DNA of 32,546 bases from an uncultured Saprospiraceae bacterium (GTDB taxonomy: Bacteria; Bacteroidota; Bacteroidia; Chitinophagales; Saprospiraceae): positions 1-32,546 of the forward strand of contig CALDYJ010000129.1 in the NCBI GenBank assembly GCA_937941095.1, in the 5' to 3' direction. Shown here piece after piece: positions 8,623-16,830 of the stretch. How positions within the stretch are numbered: position 1 is the first letter of the stretch; each line of letters begins with the position of its first letter. The translations under genes and the position numbers were made by a program. The notes beneath the pieces are model-generated. The model was not told the origin of the DNA. It did not search any database and saw nothing but the letters and a program-made list of their open reading frames with translations.

Positions 8623-9132
8623 TCAAGATGAGTTATGGTTTGAAGTAAACAGTTGGAGATACATTTCTTCTTCCTTTGAATTTACGTATTTTTCCTCATA
8701 GTTGTTTTTAGTGAAAGAGGCTATCGTTTTTCTCCAAAATTTGATGGCAGGTTTATTTTGAGCAGACTGTCTAATTTCCCATTTTCCTTCAAACAAGTCA
8801 AATAAATCGAAGGCAATTTTCTTACCAATTCCTTTTCTTCTATACAGTTTTTTGATGTAGAATTCGGCTATTGAAAAATCAGCATTGTAATGAGGATCAA
8901 AGGACCAATCATTTATTAGCACAAATCCAATAAGCTCTTGCTTTGAGCAAATAAAATAAGGAAATCTTTTTTCTTCTGTCCAGTAGGTGTCCAAAAAGGG
9001 GTAATCTAAAACCGCTTTCCCAGTTGATTTGCTAATTTTTGTTGAATCAATTTCTGCGAAATAATCAAGCATCATTCTAACAAGTACTGTTTTTTCGTCT
9101 TTGTTGATCTTCTTTAAAGCAGTAATCTTCAT
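8623..9132 (-). CDS. GNAT family N-acetyltransferase
   Basis: An acetyl-CoA dependent acetyltransferase of the GNAT fold. The acetyl-CoA binding motif A is seen as FYIKKLYRRKGIGKKIAFDLF (the RxxGxG/A signature as RRKGIG), preceded by the strand ADFSIAEF and followed by the Asn-containing motif NKPAIKFWRKTI. The ATG at 9132 is chosen over a TTG at 9162 because the TTG falls within the T-run of the terminator that ends the cold-shock gene. With that terminator only about 30 bases upstream, expression probably depends on read-through from cspA or on an unrecognised promoter. Substrate unknown. Confidence 0.82.
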   Translation of the reverse strand: MKITALKKINKDEKTVLVRMMLDYFAEIDSTKISKSTGKAVLDYPFLDTYWTEEKRFPYFICSKQELIGFVLINDWSFDPHYNADFSIAEFYIKKLYRRKGIGKKIAFDLFDLFEGKWEIRQSAQNKPAIKFWRKTIASFTKNNYEEKYVNSKEEEMYLQLFTSNHNSS

Positions 9133-9160
9133 TTTCAAATTCCAAAATTTGATTAGGGAC

Positions 9161-9190
9161 AAAAAAATAGCCCATCAAAAATTGATGGGC
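9161..9190 (-). terminator. Intrinsic terminator of the cold-shock gene
   Basis: On the minus strand a perfect 9-bp stem GCCCATCAA/TTGATGGGC with a 3-base loop is followed by TATTTTTTT. It begins 31 bases after the stop of the cold-shock gene. A GC-capped perfect stem plus T-run is a textbook Rho-independent terminator and is the clearest one in the window. Confidence 0.88.
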
Positions 9191-9221
9191 CTTATATAAT
9201 TTCTAAATTAAATGAATGTCA

Positions 9222-9416
9222 TTATACGATAGACACGTTGACTGCATTTAACCCTTTCTGTCCTTCCTCAACATCATAGGAGACTTTATCTCCTTCAGCA
9301 ATAGAAATTCCATTTAATCCATTTACATGGACAAAAACGTCTCTTCCACCATCATCAGGTGTAATGAAACCAAATCCTTTACCGTCATTGAAAAATTTTA
9401 CTGTACCGTTACTCAT
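9222..9416 (-). CDS. cspA: Cold-shock protein (CspA family)
   Basis: A 64-residue single cold-shock domain protein. Both RNA-binding motifs are present: RNP1 as GKGFGFI and RNP2 as DVFVHV, within the usual five-strand OB-fold length. The family binds single-stranded RNA and DNA and melts RNA structure, often when temperature falls or growth changes. A strong terminator follows the gene. A candidate -7 element about 100 bases upstream implies a fairly long 5' leader, which is common for cold-shock mRNAs. The symbol is used at family level; the paralogue cannot be told. Confidence 0.95.
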   Translation of the reverse strand: MSNGTVKFFNDGKGFGFITPDDGGRDVFVHVNGLNGISIAEGDKVSYDVEEGQKGLNAVNVSIV

Positions 9417-9514
9417 TATTAATTAATATAAATGTAAATAGGCGAGATATAAGTTTAATACCCCTACCACATATCAAAAAACGATATTATATTATCGTTA
9501 GTTCCAATAATGCT

Positions 9515-9522
9515 CAAATTTA
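9515..9522 (-). promoter_or_regulatory. Candidate -7 box for the cold-shock gene
   Basis: The minus strand reads TAAATTTG, a full match to the Bacteroidota -7 consensus TAnnTTTG. No matching TTTG was found 19-21 bases further upstream, so support is partial. It would give a leader of roughly 90-100 bases containing the imperfect hairpin ACGATA/TATCGT at 9481-9498. Confidence 0.35.
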
Positions 9523-9614
9523 TTACTTTTTTACGAATTCTATAGGTATTTCTAATTCAATTGTGACATTTTAGAATAAAACATACGATAAATGATAAAA
9601 GGCTCAATCTTTCC

Positions 9615-11288
9615 TTAGAACTCAGCTTTTACATAAAATTCAATTTTTTCACGACTTGTAGGGTGTATAAACTCAATGTGCTCAGCATGCAAGAGTAGTC
9701 GTCGGCTTTTATTACCATATAAATCATCACCTATAATCGGAGTATTCAATCCTAAAGGGTGTGCCATATGCACCCTTAATTGGTGCGTTCGACCTGTTAG
9801 AGGCTCTAAATGTATCTTTGTAGTACCTTCTTTAGTCTCTATCACTTTCCATTTTGTTTGTGCCGATTTACCATGTTCATAACAAACCAATTGTTTAGGT
9901 CTGTCGTTGATGTCAAGTCTCAAAGGCAAATCAATAAGCCCTTGTGATTGGTCTATGGTTCCATCTACTATTGCTACATAACGTTTTTTTATCGTCCGTT
10001 TTATAAATTGTCTTTGGATAAATTTATTAGCTTCCTTTGTTTTTGATAAAATCATAATGCCGGAAGTAGACATATCAAGTCTGTGAATAATTAAAGGTTG
10101 CTCAGCATTAGGTCTAATTTCTTTTATTCTTGAATAAACAGAATCGTAAATACTTTTCCCAGGAACAGAAAGCAACTCAGCAGGTTTATTGACAATAATT
10201 ATTGAATCATCTTCATGGACAATTTGAAGTTTTTTATTTTTTGAATTACTTGTCAGGAATGGATTATCTTGAACTTCCAGTCCTTCTAACATGTGTGTCA
10301 ATATTGGTTTACAACGGCCATGGCATGAAGGATAAAAGTTTTTATGTTTTCTAATTTCTTTTTTTGGAGGCACTCCCCACCAAAACTCTCCTAGGGCTAT
10401 TGGTTTTAAATCATTGAGAAATGCGTATTGTAATAATTTTGGAGCTGAACAATCACCTGTACCTGCAGGTGGTTTTTGGATTAGATAATTTGGAAATATT
10501 TCTTTTGCTCCTTTTCTTTCTTTTCTGTAATTGAGAAATTGGTACTTTTCAAAAACTGCATCTTGTAAATTTATCGACTTTTCCTTTCTTTGTTTCTTTA
10601 GCATTAAAATTTTCGAGGTGAATTGATCACAATTTTCTTGGATCAATTCTACTTCATTTTTTAGTTTAGTTGATTTTTTTTTGAATTTACTTTTTTCGCT
10701 AATGCTTTCTTTGGCCAAATCTTCTAAATAAGAAATGTAATCCGTTGATGATAAATTTTTCTTTGCTTCGATTCTAAGCTCTTTTCTTCTTGCCTTATTG
10801 TGCTTGATTTTCTCCCTCTCGAGTTCTTGCTCATTTGCTACGGCTTCTTTTTTAGCTTTAAGTTCATTCTGTAAGCTTCTATAAGCATTATTTTTTTCAA
10901 TGGTTTTGATTTGTTTTGTCAAAGCATTCAATTGGTCCTCTCCTCTTTTATAAAAGGAATTTTGCTCGAATAAATTAAAAACGGGTGGCACAAAACCATC
11001 AAGCAAAGCTTTTCCTCCTAACAAACCTGAAAACGCCCTTAAATAACCAATTTTGCCTTCACCATAACGTACGATTAAAATACCAAACATTTTACCAATT
11101 GCTTTCCCCTCTTGATTTTCTCTTAAACCGAAATTATGATCGGTCAATGTTCCTTTTTCTAATTGGGCTTGTAATTCCTGAGCTGCTAAAAGTGTAAGTT
11201 CATGTGGCTCGTAATAAAATGGAAAGGTAAACTTAGTAGGTAAGATTATCTTAGATATATCCTTTTTGAATTTATGTATCAGGGACAT
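9615..11288 (-). CDS. RluA-family RNA pseudouridine synthase with long N-terminal extension
   Basis: Converts uridine to pseudouridine in rRNA or tRNA. The catalytic core occupies about residues 350-557: HRLDMSTSG at 402-410 holds the catalytic Asp405, and GRTHQLRVH at 499-507 is the conserved RluA motif. Ahead of it lie a long Lys/Glu-rich coiled coil (about 115-245) and a Cys/His region with GTGDCSAPKLL, EFWWGVPP and YPSCHGRC near 276-327. At 557 residues it is more than twice E. coli RluA; this long architecture recurs in Bacteroidota and some gamma-proteobacteria and is not a fusion unique to this strain. The target RNA position cannot be assigned. The lipoprotein gene ending at 11325 lies 36 bases upstream on the same strand. 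Confidence 0.9.
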   Translation of the reverse strand: MSLIHKFKKDISKIILPTKFTFPFYYEPHELTLLAAQELQAQLEKGTLTDHNFGLRENQEGKAIGKMFGILIVRYGEGKIGYLRAFSGLLGGKALLDGFVPPVFNLFEQNSFYKRGEDQLNALTKQIKTIEKNNAYRSLQNELKAKKEAVANEQELEREKIKHNKARRKELRIEAKKNLSSTDYISYLEDLAKESISEKSKFKKKSTKLKNEVELIQENCDQFTSKILMLKKQRKEKSINLQDAVFEKYQFLNYRKERKGAKEIFPNYLIQKPPAGTGDCSAPKLLQYAFLNDLKPIALGEFWWGVPPKKEIRKHKNFYPSCHGRCKPILTHMLEGLEVQDNPFLTSNSKNKKLQIVHEDDSIIIVNKPAELLSVPGKSIYDSVYSRIKEIRPNAEQPLIIHRLDMSTSGIMILSKTKEANKFIQRQFIKRTIKKRYVAIVDGTIDQSQGLIDLPLRLDINDRPKQLVCYEHGKSAQTKWKVIETKEGTTKIHLEPLTGRTHQLRVHMAHPLGLNTPIIGDDLYGNKSRRLLLHAEHIEFIHPTSREKIEFYVKAEF

Positions 11289-11324
11289 ACTATTTTAGAT
11301 GATGACGTAATTTTATCGGTTAAT

Positions 11325-11978
11325 TTAGTTAGACGATTCTTGGTACAAAAACAATCCATCTTTGTTTGTAAAAGCTATTAAACCTTCTGCTTTGGTAAAC
11401 ATCAAATCATTTAGATTAGCATTGATTTGGAAGACATTGTAGAATGGCTTATTGTTGATTGTTATGCTGTCTTGAAATGTAAAGGCTAAATTATTGATTA
11501 GGTCAATGTCTTCTATAGAGTTTTTACTGTCTGTTATGAAGGATGCCATCTTAAGTGTTTTATTTGGTAAAGCACTTGCATCTATTATTGAAAAGGTCAA
11601 CTTATCTACTAAATCTTCATCTTTAGGCTCACTTTCGTTTAAAAACTCAACCGTATGCAAATATGAAAAAGCAGTTCCCAAAGGGCCAATGAATCTAAAT
11701 AATGATCGATCTGTCGAATAAGCAATTATTTCATTTTCGTCATCGCAATCCAATTTCACAAACTCATTCTCGACCCTATCCTTAAAAGAAAGATCTAAAG
11801 TATACAGATATTCAATGCCGCTTATGTCTTTGAAAACAAATTCACTTTTATCTATCCAAGACTGATAACTTATACTTTCTTGTGTAAAGAATTGATCTTC
11901 TAGTCTACTGGATTCGCATCCATCATCTTGACAAGCAAATAAAAAAGTGAAAAATAAGAAGAAAATTAATTTATACAC
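11325..11978 (-). CDS. Hypothetical lipoprotein
   Basis: A 217-residue predicted lipoprotein. The N-terminus MYKLIFFLFFTFLFACQDD carries a lipobox LFAC (Cys16) followed by QDDG, an acidic stretch like the Bacteroidota signal for surface display of lipoproteins. No known domain is recognised in the mature part, which is rich in Asp, Asn and Phe and looks mostly beta. It is followed after 36 bases by the pseudouridine synthase gene, with no obvious functional link. Confidence 0.72.
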   Translation of the reverse strand: MYKLIFFLFFTFLFACQDDGCESSRLEDQFFTQESISYQSWIDKSEFVFKDISGIEYLYTLDLSFKDRVENEFVKLDCDDENEIIAYSTDRSLFRFIGPLGTAFSYLHTVEFLNESEPKDEDLVDKLTFSIIDASALPNKTLKMASFITDSKNSIEDIDLINNLAFTFQDSITINNKPFYNVFQINANLNDLMFTKAEGLIAFTNKDGLFLYQESSN

Positions 11979-11995
11979 AGCTAATAATTTAGGAT

Positions 11996-12003
11996 CAAAT
12001 ATA
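11996..12003 (-). promoter_or_regulatory. Candidate -7 box upstream of the lipoprotein gene
   Basis: The minus strand reads TATATTTG, matching TAnnTTTG, 18 bases before the ATG at 11978. The expected TTTG 19-21 bases upstream is only weakly matched (GATG), so this is a tentative promoter. Confidence 0.3.
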
Positions 12004-12096
12004 CAATTAAGTACTTAGACTGTCATCAGTTATAAGAAAATACACTCAGAGAAAATCAAGGTAAAAGTAATAAGGTAAATGCTGTCTTTTGATCGA

Positions 12097-12594
12097 TTAT
12101 TGGCTAAGTAATAAACGCTTAATCTCAGATTCAATTCTCTTAGGGCTTGTTGTCGGAGCAAACCTCTTATAAGGTGTACCGTTTCGATCAATTAAAAATT
12201 TTGTAAAATTCCACTTAATCTTCCTACCTAAGAGGGATCCAAGATTTGATTTTAAATATTTATAAACTGGATGAGTATCAGATCCATTAACCTTAACTTT
12301 TTCTGTTAATTGAAAACTCACACCATGATTTAATAAACAAGTTGCTTCCATTTCTTCATTGCTCAAAGGCTCTTGTTTATTGAATTGATTGCAAGGAGTG
12401 CCAAGAACAATCAAGCCCTTCTCCTTGTAAGTCGTATGCAATCTTTCTAATCCTTTGAATTGAGGAGTAAGCCCACATTGTGTTGCTGTATTTACAATTA
12501 AAACCACTTTATCCTTATATTCTTCCATTAACAATTTTTTTCCAGCTGGATTGTTAAAATGAAGCTTATAAAATTCTGATTTTGCTGATGCCAA
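12097..12594 (-). CDS. Glutathione peroxidase family (Cys-type) thiol peroxidase
   Basis: Reduces hydrogen peroxide or lipid/organic hydroperoxides. The peroxidatic Cys40 is in NTATQCGLTPQ, where animal enzymes have selenocysteine. Gln74 (in NQFNKQEP), Trp128 and Asn129 (in KWNFTKFLIDRNG) complete the catalytic tetrad. Cys86 in the ATCLLNHGVSF helix fits the resolving Cys of thioredoxin-dependent members, so despite the family name the electron donor is probably thioredoxin. There is no signal peptide. It starts 18 bases after the stop of the CotH gene and is probably co-transcribed with it. Confidence 0.93.
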   Translation of the reverse strand: MASAKSEFYKLHFNNPAGKKLLMEEYKDKVVLIVNTATQCGLTPQFKGLERLHTTYKEKGLIVLGTPCNQFNKQEPLSNEEMEATCLLNHGVSFQLTEKVKVNGSDTHPVYKYLKSNLGSLLGRKIKWNFTKFLIDRNGTPYKRFAPTTSPKRIESEIKRLLLSQ

Positions 12595-12612
12595 GAGTGT
12601 TAATTTAATTTA

Positions 12613-14901
12613 TTAATTTCTAACAGCTAATTGCTTGCTTGATAAAGACTTAGAAGAACTAGCTTTTACAATATATATTCCATCGACAAGGTAAGTAATA
12701 TTCACATCGAAATTAGTACTATGTGGCTTTAAAGAAATTATACGATGACCTAAAGCATTATATATTGATAAATCTTCAACAATTTCTTTAGTCTTCACCC
12801 TTAGTACATCTTTTGCTGGATTGGGATAAATATCCAATAATTCATTAGCCCTTATTGGATCATAAACGCTAGTGATAGTCCCTTTGTTTGCTTGATTAAA
12901 TGTAGGACTCATTTCGATAAAACTTCCAATCCCATTTGGAAATCTTCCGTATGATATATCTGGTGTTTGCTCTGCGAAGGATACTTCATCGACTACTTCT
13001 CCTTCTTCATTTACTAAAAAAAGAGATTCCCCAGATGAAGAAAGTTTAAAATCAGCATGTATTTCAGTAGTCCCTTCATCCTCATCAGCCCAAATTATTA
13101 AATATGAACCTGCTTCTATGCTTGTACCTGATGGGAAAGACCATTTCGTCAAATCATTAATGTCATCGGATAAAAAATAAGCTCCCAAATCAATGCTGCT
13201 TGTTCCATTATTAAACAACTCTATCCAGTCATCAAAGTCCCCTTCATTATCCGCTTGCGTAAGATCATTAGATGCCAATAGTTCATTAATAACCAAATCT
13301 CCAATCACTACATTGCTTGAAGTAGCGGTGATTGTATGATATTCATGTTCTGCTCTTTGAGGTGAAAATTTACCGATGTTATTGTTTTCTGCATATACAT
13401 AGAAATCTGTAAAAGCGCTTTCTATTAATAGCTCCGTTCCAAAAACATTGTCTCCCGCAGCACCATCATTATGAAGACCGTCATCAAACATCAAATGTCT
13501 CTCAAAAATGTCTTCATCATCTGATCTAAAACCTAAATAAACAAGCGATGCATTTTCAATCACAGCTGAAACGAATAAGTTTTCATTTATGACAGGAGTT
13601 TGATCTGAAATTTCCACTTCAGATATTTTTGGTTCGTCTGCAGTAAAAACATCTAGCCCCAATAAATATTCCGAACGCCCTTCCATTAAATTCACTATCC
13701 CTACTGTAGCGCCTCCTCCAGGTCCACCTCCACCACCACTCACATCAGAAGTGAGGTTATCGATAAAGTTATTGTAAGTAAAGAATTTATTATCATCCTT
13801 TTGAACTTCATCTTTTATGAGTTCTTGGTATTCAGTTGCAGTACTTAGGTATTCTAAATTTTCAAAATTCTCTTTTAAAATTGTTTTATAATGCGCGAGG
13901 TACATTCTTTTATACAAAGGAATACTCATTAATTTTTGAATCAATGGAAAGTCGGCATCATTTTCATGCAAAAGATGATCCATTTGTTGCTTTGCAATGG
14001 TGCTGTTTAAATTTCCCGAACCTGTCATTGTAAATCTTCCGAAGGACTCATTTAAGTCCCAGATTATTGGTATAAATCTACCTTTATCGTCTTTGTATAG
14101 ATAATAGTTTTGTTTAAATCCTCCGATGTAGCTGTCAAGGTTAACCAAAGCATTATTCAAAGCAAGCATCCAAAGTGTACGATCCACGTCTAAAATGTTT
14201 TCAACTTCATCAGTATGATTTGAAAGAGTATCACACAAATTTATTAGCTCTTGCCATCCCTCATCAGATTTCAATTCATAAGCTTCAAAATAGTTTAAAC
14301 TGTCTTCTCCTAAATAGACCAAGTCAGGAAAGTCGCTAGAATTGGGACCAGCTCCTTCAATGGGATTGCACTTTATAAAAGTGTTTTTCTTTGATCCAAA
14401 ATATTTATTTACGAATTTTTTTGATATAGCTTCTGCATTGGTATATAATCCGATTAACTCGCCATTTACATATACAGTAGCATAATTTGCTAAAGGAGCG
14501 TCCATATATTGCCTTATTATTTGGTAGGATAAAACTTCTCTTAAAAATGAAGGGTCCTTGGCAACATTGCTCAACTTTATATCAGTAAACCCATCGTAAT
14601 CATGATCTTTATAGGTGTCTAATTCAATATGAAAAGGATTTTTAACCTGACTGCTGTTGTAAGTACTGTTTCCTTTATATTTTACACCTACACTATCAAA
14701 CATAAGCCCATTAATACTTACTGATTCTGCTAATATGTAGTCTTCAGTTGTTGCATATGCATTATCTAAGAGTTGGTCCCAATTATTAGCATTGAAGGTG
14801 ATTTCAATTTTTTGGATGATGCTATCATCATATAGATCTTGCCCAAAAAGGAAACAGGCGCAAAAAGTAAATGCATTTAGAAGTAAAGCTTTTTTAATCA
14901 T
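12613..14901 (-). CDS. CotH-domain secreted protein with lamin-tail domain and T9SS sorting domain
   Basis: A 762-residue secreted protein. After a signal peptide (about 1-20, ending FLFGQ) comes a CotH domain, about 25-415, with the GVKYKGNSTY motif, a basic segment, and the acidic motif IIWDLNESFG near 279-288. CotH proteins are atypical secreted protein kinases in Bacillus spore coat. A Gly-rich linker (GGGGGPGGG, about 389-397) follows, then a beta domain with DDGLHNDGAAGDNVFG, a lamin-tail domain at about 535-645 (LVINELLASN to FAEQTPD), and a T9SS sorting domain from about 690 (IYPNPAKDV). This CotH-LTD-T9SS layout is known in marine Bacteroidota but its role is not established; kinase activity is inference. 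Confidence 0.9.
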   Translation of the reverse strand: MIKKALLLNAFTFCACFLFGQDLYDDSIIQKIEITFNANNWDQLLDNAYATTEDYILAESVSINGLMFDSVGVKYKGNSTYNSSQVKNPFHIELDTYKDHDYDGFTDIKLSNVAKDPSFLREVLSYQIIRQYMDAPLANYATVYVNGELIGLYTNAEAISKKFVNKYFGSKKNTFIKCNPIEGAGPNSSDFPDLVYLGEDSLNYFEAYELKSDEGWQELINLCDTLSNHTDEVENILDVDRTLWMLALNNALVNLDSYIGGFKQNYYLYKDDKGRFIPIIWDLNESFGRFTMTGSGNLNSTIAKQQMDHLLHENDADFPLIQKLMSIPLYKRMYLAHYKTILKENFENLEYLSTATEYQELIKDEVQKDDNKFFTYNNFIDNLTSDVSGGGGGPGGGATVGIVNLMEGRSEYLLGLDVFTADEPKISEVEISDQTPVINENLFVSAVIENASLVYLGFRSDDEDIFERHLMFDDGLHNDGAAGDNVFGTELLIESAFTDFYVYAENNNIGKFSPQRAEHEYHTITATSSNVVIGDLVINELLASNDLTQADNEGDFDDWIELFNNGTSSIDLGAYFLSDDINDLTKWSFPSGTSIEAGSYLIIWADEDEGTTEIHADFKLSSSGESLFLVNEEGEVVDEVSFAEQTPDISYGRFPNGIGSFIEMSPTFNQANKGTITSVYDPIRANELLDIYPNPAKDVLRVKTKEIVEDLSIYNALGHRIISLKPHSTNFDVNITYLVDGIYIVKASSSKSLSSKQLAVRN

Positions 14902-14981
14902 TATTAATTTTTTTAATCCTTATCCAACTCCAGAATACTTTAAAGACAGTTAAAGCTATGATGTACCTACTTTATTTGCAG

Positions 14982-15005
14982 AAAAACTTTCTTATACATA
15001 GAAAG
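14982..15005 (-). terminator. Possible terminator after the patatin-like gene
   Basis: On the minus strand CTTTCT/AGAAAG form a 6-bp stem with a 7-base loop, followed directly by TTTTT, 29 bases past the stop of the patatin-like gene. The stem is AT-rich and weak. Confidence 0.4.
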
Positions 15006-15033
15006 CTATCACAATGATCCAGACTAGCTCCTT

Positions 15034-15888
15034 TTACAAGGCATATTCTTGCTGCGCTATGTAATAAAGTCCTTTATCAATCCCATAGCGATAATCACTC
15101 ATTATCGTCTTTTTTGTGTAAGAATAAGTTGTTGATTTTAATTCTTTAATGGGAGAAATTTGCTCGATTTGCAAATCTGAAGGAGGATTCATGATGAACT
15201 CTACACCTTCATTATATCTTGTGTGAGAATTAGCAAAGGCGTCCCTTAACTTTGGTTCATTTTTGTAGTAAATGCTAGCAAAATAGTCCGCGTAACTTTG
15301 CTCGATTTTTTGTTCCTGAGGGACCGTCCTCAGTACTAGAATCTTTTTAGCACCTTGCTCATAAGCCCATTTAACAGGCAAAGGATCTCCCCAACCTCCA
15401 TCAAAATATTTTACATCATCTACTGTATGATTGCCTTTTGTAACAAAAGGCAAGGTGCTGGAAGCGATTACCAAATCAAGCCAATTATTTTGTTCGGGGA
15501 TCATGTAATGCGCTTGGCCTGTTTCACGATTTGTAGTAACAAATCGAACTTCACAATTAGCTTGTTTTTCAAGGGCAACGGCAAGATTAAAAGGTACTTC
15601 TTTATCTGCTACTTCCCTTAAGAAATCTATGTCCATATAGCCTTCACTACCAAAAGTTCTTGTAAACTGTGTAAACTGCTCATCTTTGGCTAACAACTTC
15701 ATGGCCTTAATACATTGCCTGTATTGGTCGCTTAAAAAATAGGATAAACTGATTGCTCCTCCAGAGATTCCTATGAATTGATCAAAAGGTTTAAATCCTG
15801 CAATTAGAAATGCATCCAAGATCCCAGTTGTAAAACCTGTTTTAAATCCACCTCCTTCGACGATTAAACAACACTTATTATTTTTCAT
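15034..15888 (-). CDS. Patatin-like phospholipase family protein (YjjU-like)
   Basis: A cytoplasmic or peripheral lipid acyl hydrolase of the patatin fold, closest in layout to E. coli YjjU/RssA-type proteins. The glycine-rich oxyanion loop EGGGFKTG (11-18), the nucleophile elbow GISGG with Ser42, and the DGG motif with Asp163 (FDGGWGDPLP) give the Ser-Asp dyad. No signal peptide. The C-terminal third is of the type found in single-domain bacterial patatins of about 280-300 residues. The lipid substrate is unknown. Upstream lie 232 bases with the end of the GNAT gene; no confident promoter was found there. Confidence 0.9.
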   Translation of the reverse strand: MKNNKCCLIVEGGGFKTGFTTGILDAFLIAGFKPFDQFIGISGGAISLSYFLSDQYRQCIKAMKLLAKDEQFTQFTRTFGSEGYMDIDFLREVADKEVPFNLAVALEKQANCEVRFVTTNRETGQAHYMIPEQNNWLDLVIASSTLPFVTKGNHTVDDVKYFDGGWGDPLPVKWAYEQGAKKILVLRTVPQEQKIEQSYADYFASIYYKNEPKLRDAFANSHTRYNEGVEFIMNPPSDLQIEQISPIKELKSTTYSYTKKTIMSDYRYGIDKGLYYIAQQEYAL

Positions 15889-16088
15889 TTATTCCATTGT
15901 AAATTTGTGATTAGTATAGCTTTTTAAAATTGAATGTAGCTTTTCATAATCAAATAAATATTCTTGATCCGATATTACTATTTCTTTATTTCCTTTTCTA
16001 AAAATAAATTCACAGAAAGTTTATTAAAATAACTTACAAGCCTCCTTTCCATTTTCTTTTTATCCTAATTTCGCTAATATCTTGCTAT

Positions 16089-16114
16089 AAAAAAGTGGTG
16101 TTACCAAGTAAACC
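16089..16114 (-). terminator. Intrinsic terminator after the second GNAT gene
   Basis: On the minus strand GGTTTAC pairs with GTAACACC (one bulged base) around a 3-base loop, followed by A, C and then TTTTTT. It starts 7 bases after the stop of the acetyltransferase gene. Confidence 0.6.
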
Positions 16115-16120
16115 TGTATT

Positions 16121-16672
16121 CTAAGTCATGTATTCTGCTCTTGTCAATCTATATTGAATGACAGTTTTATATTCATTGTCTTTTTTGAAATGGTCTTTTA
16201 AAATCCCTTCTTGAATCATTCCATTCTTAGACATGACTTTACCGGAGGAAGGGTTTTCAATTAAATGTACGGCGTATATTTTATTTAATTCCAACTCATT
16301 GAAGCCATAATTCAACAAGACCTTTAATGACTCTGTTGCGTACCCTTTATTCCAAAATTCTTCTGCCACCCAATAGCCTAATTCGCCTCTGTTGTATGCT
16401 TTATCTATTCTAAGACCAAGGCCTCCTATAAATTCTTTTGTATTTTTCAGCCTAATGGCAAAGGTGTATTGTGTTTGATTTATAAATCCTTGGTTCGCAC
16501 TATTTATCCACCATATAGCATCTTTTTCTTTGTATGGGTGTGGTAAATTTAGCGTGTTAGCTGCTATCTTCTCATTCTGGGCATAACTAACAATAGCTTC
16601 TATATCTGAAGCTTTTAAACGGCTTAGTTCGATGCGATTCGCTTCTAGTGTTGGAAATATTTTCATATACAT
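16121..16672 (-). CDS. GNAT family acetyltransferase (RimJ/RimL-like)
   Basis: An acetyltransferase of the RimJ/RimL subgroup, which acetylate ribosomal protein N-termini or small molecules. It opens with the usual LEANRIELSRLKASD, has the central GGLGLRID and GELGYWVAEEFWNKGYATES, where NKGYAT is the acetyl-CoA loop, and ends with the motif IENPSSGKVMSKNGM. ATG codons at 16672 and 16666 are both plausible; a TTG at 16696 is rejected because it overlaps a candidate -7 box. The gene is divergent from the cytochrome peroxidase operon and followed by a terminator. Substrate unknown. Confidence 0.87.
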   Translation of the reverse strand: MYMKIFPTLEANRIELSRLKASDIEAIVSYAQNEKIAANTLNLPHPYKEKDAIWWINSANQGFINQTQYTFAIRLKNTKEFIGGLGLRIDKAYNRGELGYWVAEEFWNKGYATESLKVLLNYGFNELELNKIYAVHLIENPSSGKVMSKNGMIQEGILKDHFKKDNEYKTVIQYRLTRAEYMT

Positions 16673-16693
16673 TAGTTTGTCGGATGTGAATAT

Positions 16694-16701
16694 CAAAAGT
16701 A
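16694..16701 (-). promoter_or_regulatory. Candidate -7 box for the second GNAT gene
   Basis: The minus strand reads TACTTTTG, matching TAnnTTTG, 21 bases upstream of the ATG at 16672. A TTG lies only 14 bases further upstream, shorter than the usual 19-21. Confidence 0.35.
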
Positions 16702-16761
16702 ATCTCTCAAAATGCCAATTTACAGTTATTCTGTTTCATAAATTAAATCCGTATTCATTAA

Positions 16762-16793
16762 TTTGGGATATTTAAGCAAGTCTGGTATTTTTG
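16762..16793 (+). promoter_or_regulatory. Bacteroidota-type promoter of the cytochrome peroxidase operon
   Basis: TTTG at 16762-16765 and TATTTTTG at 16786-16793 match the -33 TTTG and -7 TAnnTTTG elements of the Bacteroidota primary sigma factor, with a 20-bp spacer. Transcription would start near 16800, about 30 bases before the ATG at 16831. Confidence 0.6.
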
Positions 16794-16830
16794 AATGCAT
16801 TTATCCATTTACTTAAAGTAAAAGAAAAAG

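Noticed and set aside
13683-13740. Repetitive GC-rich stretch in the CotH gene
   Set aside because: It simply encodes a Gly/Pro linker between domains and is in frame.
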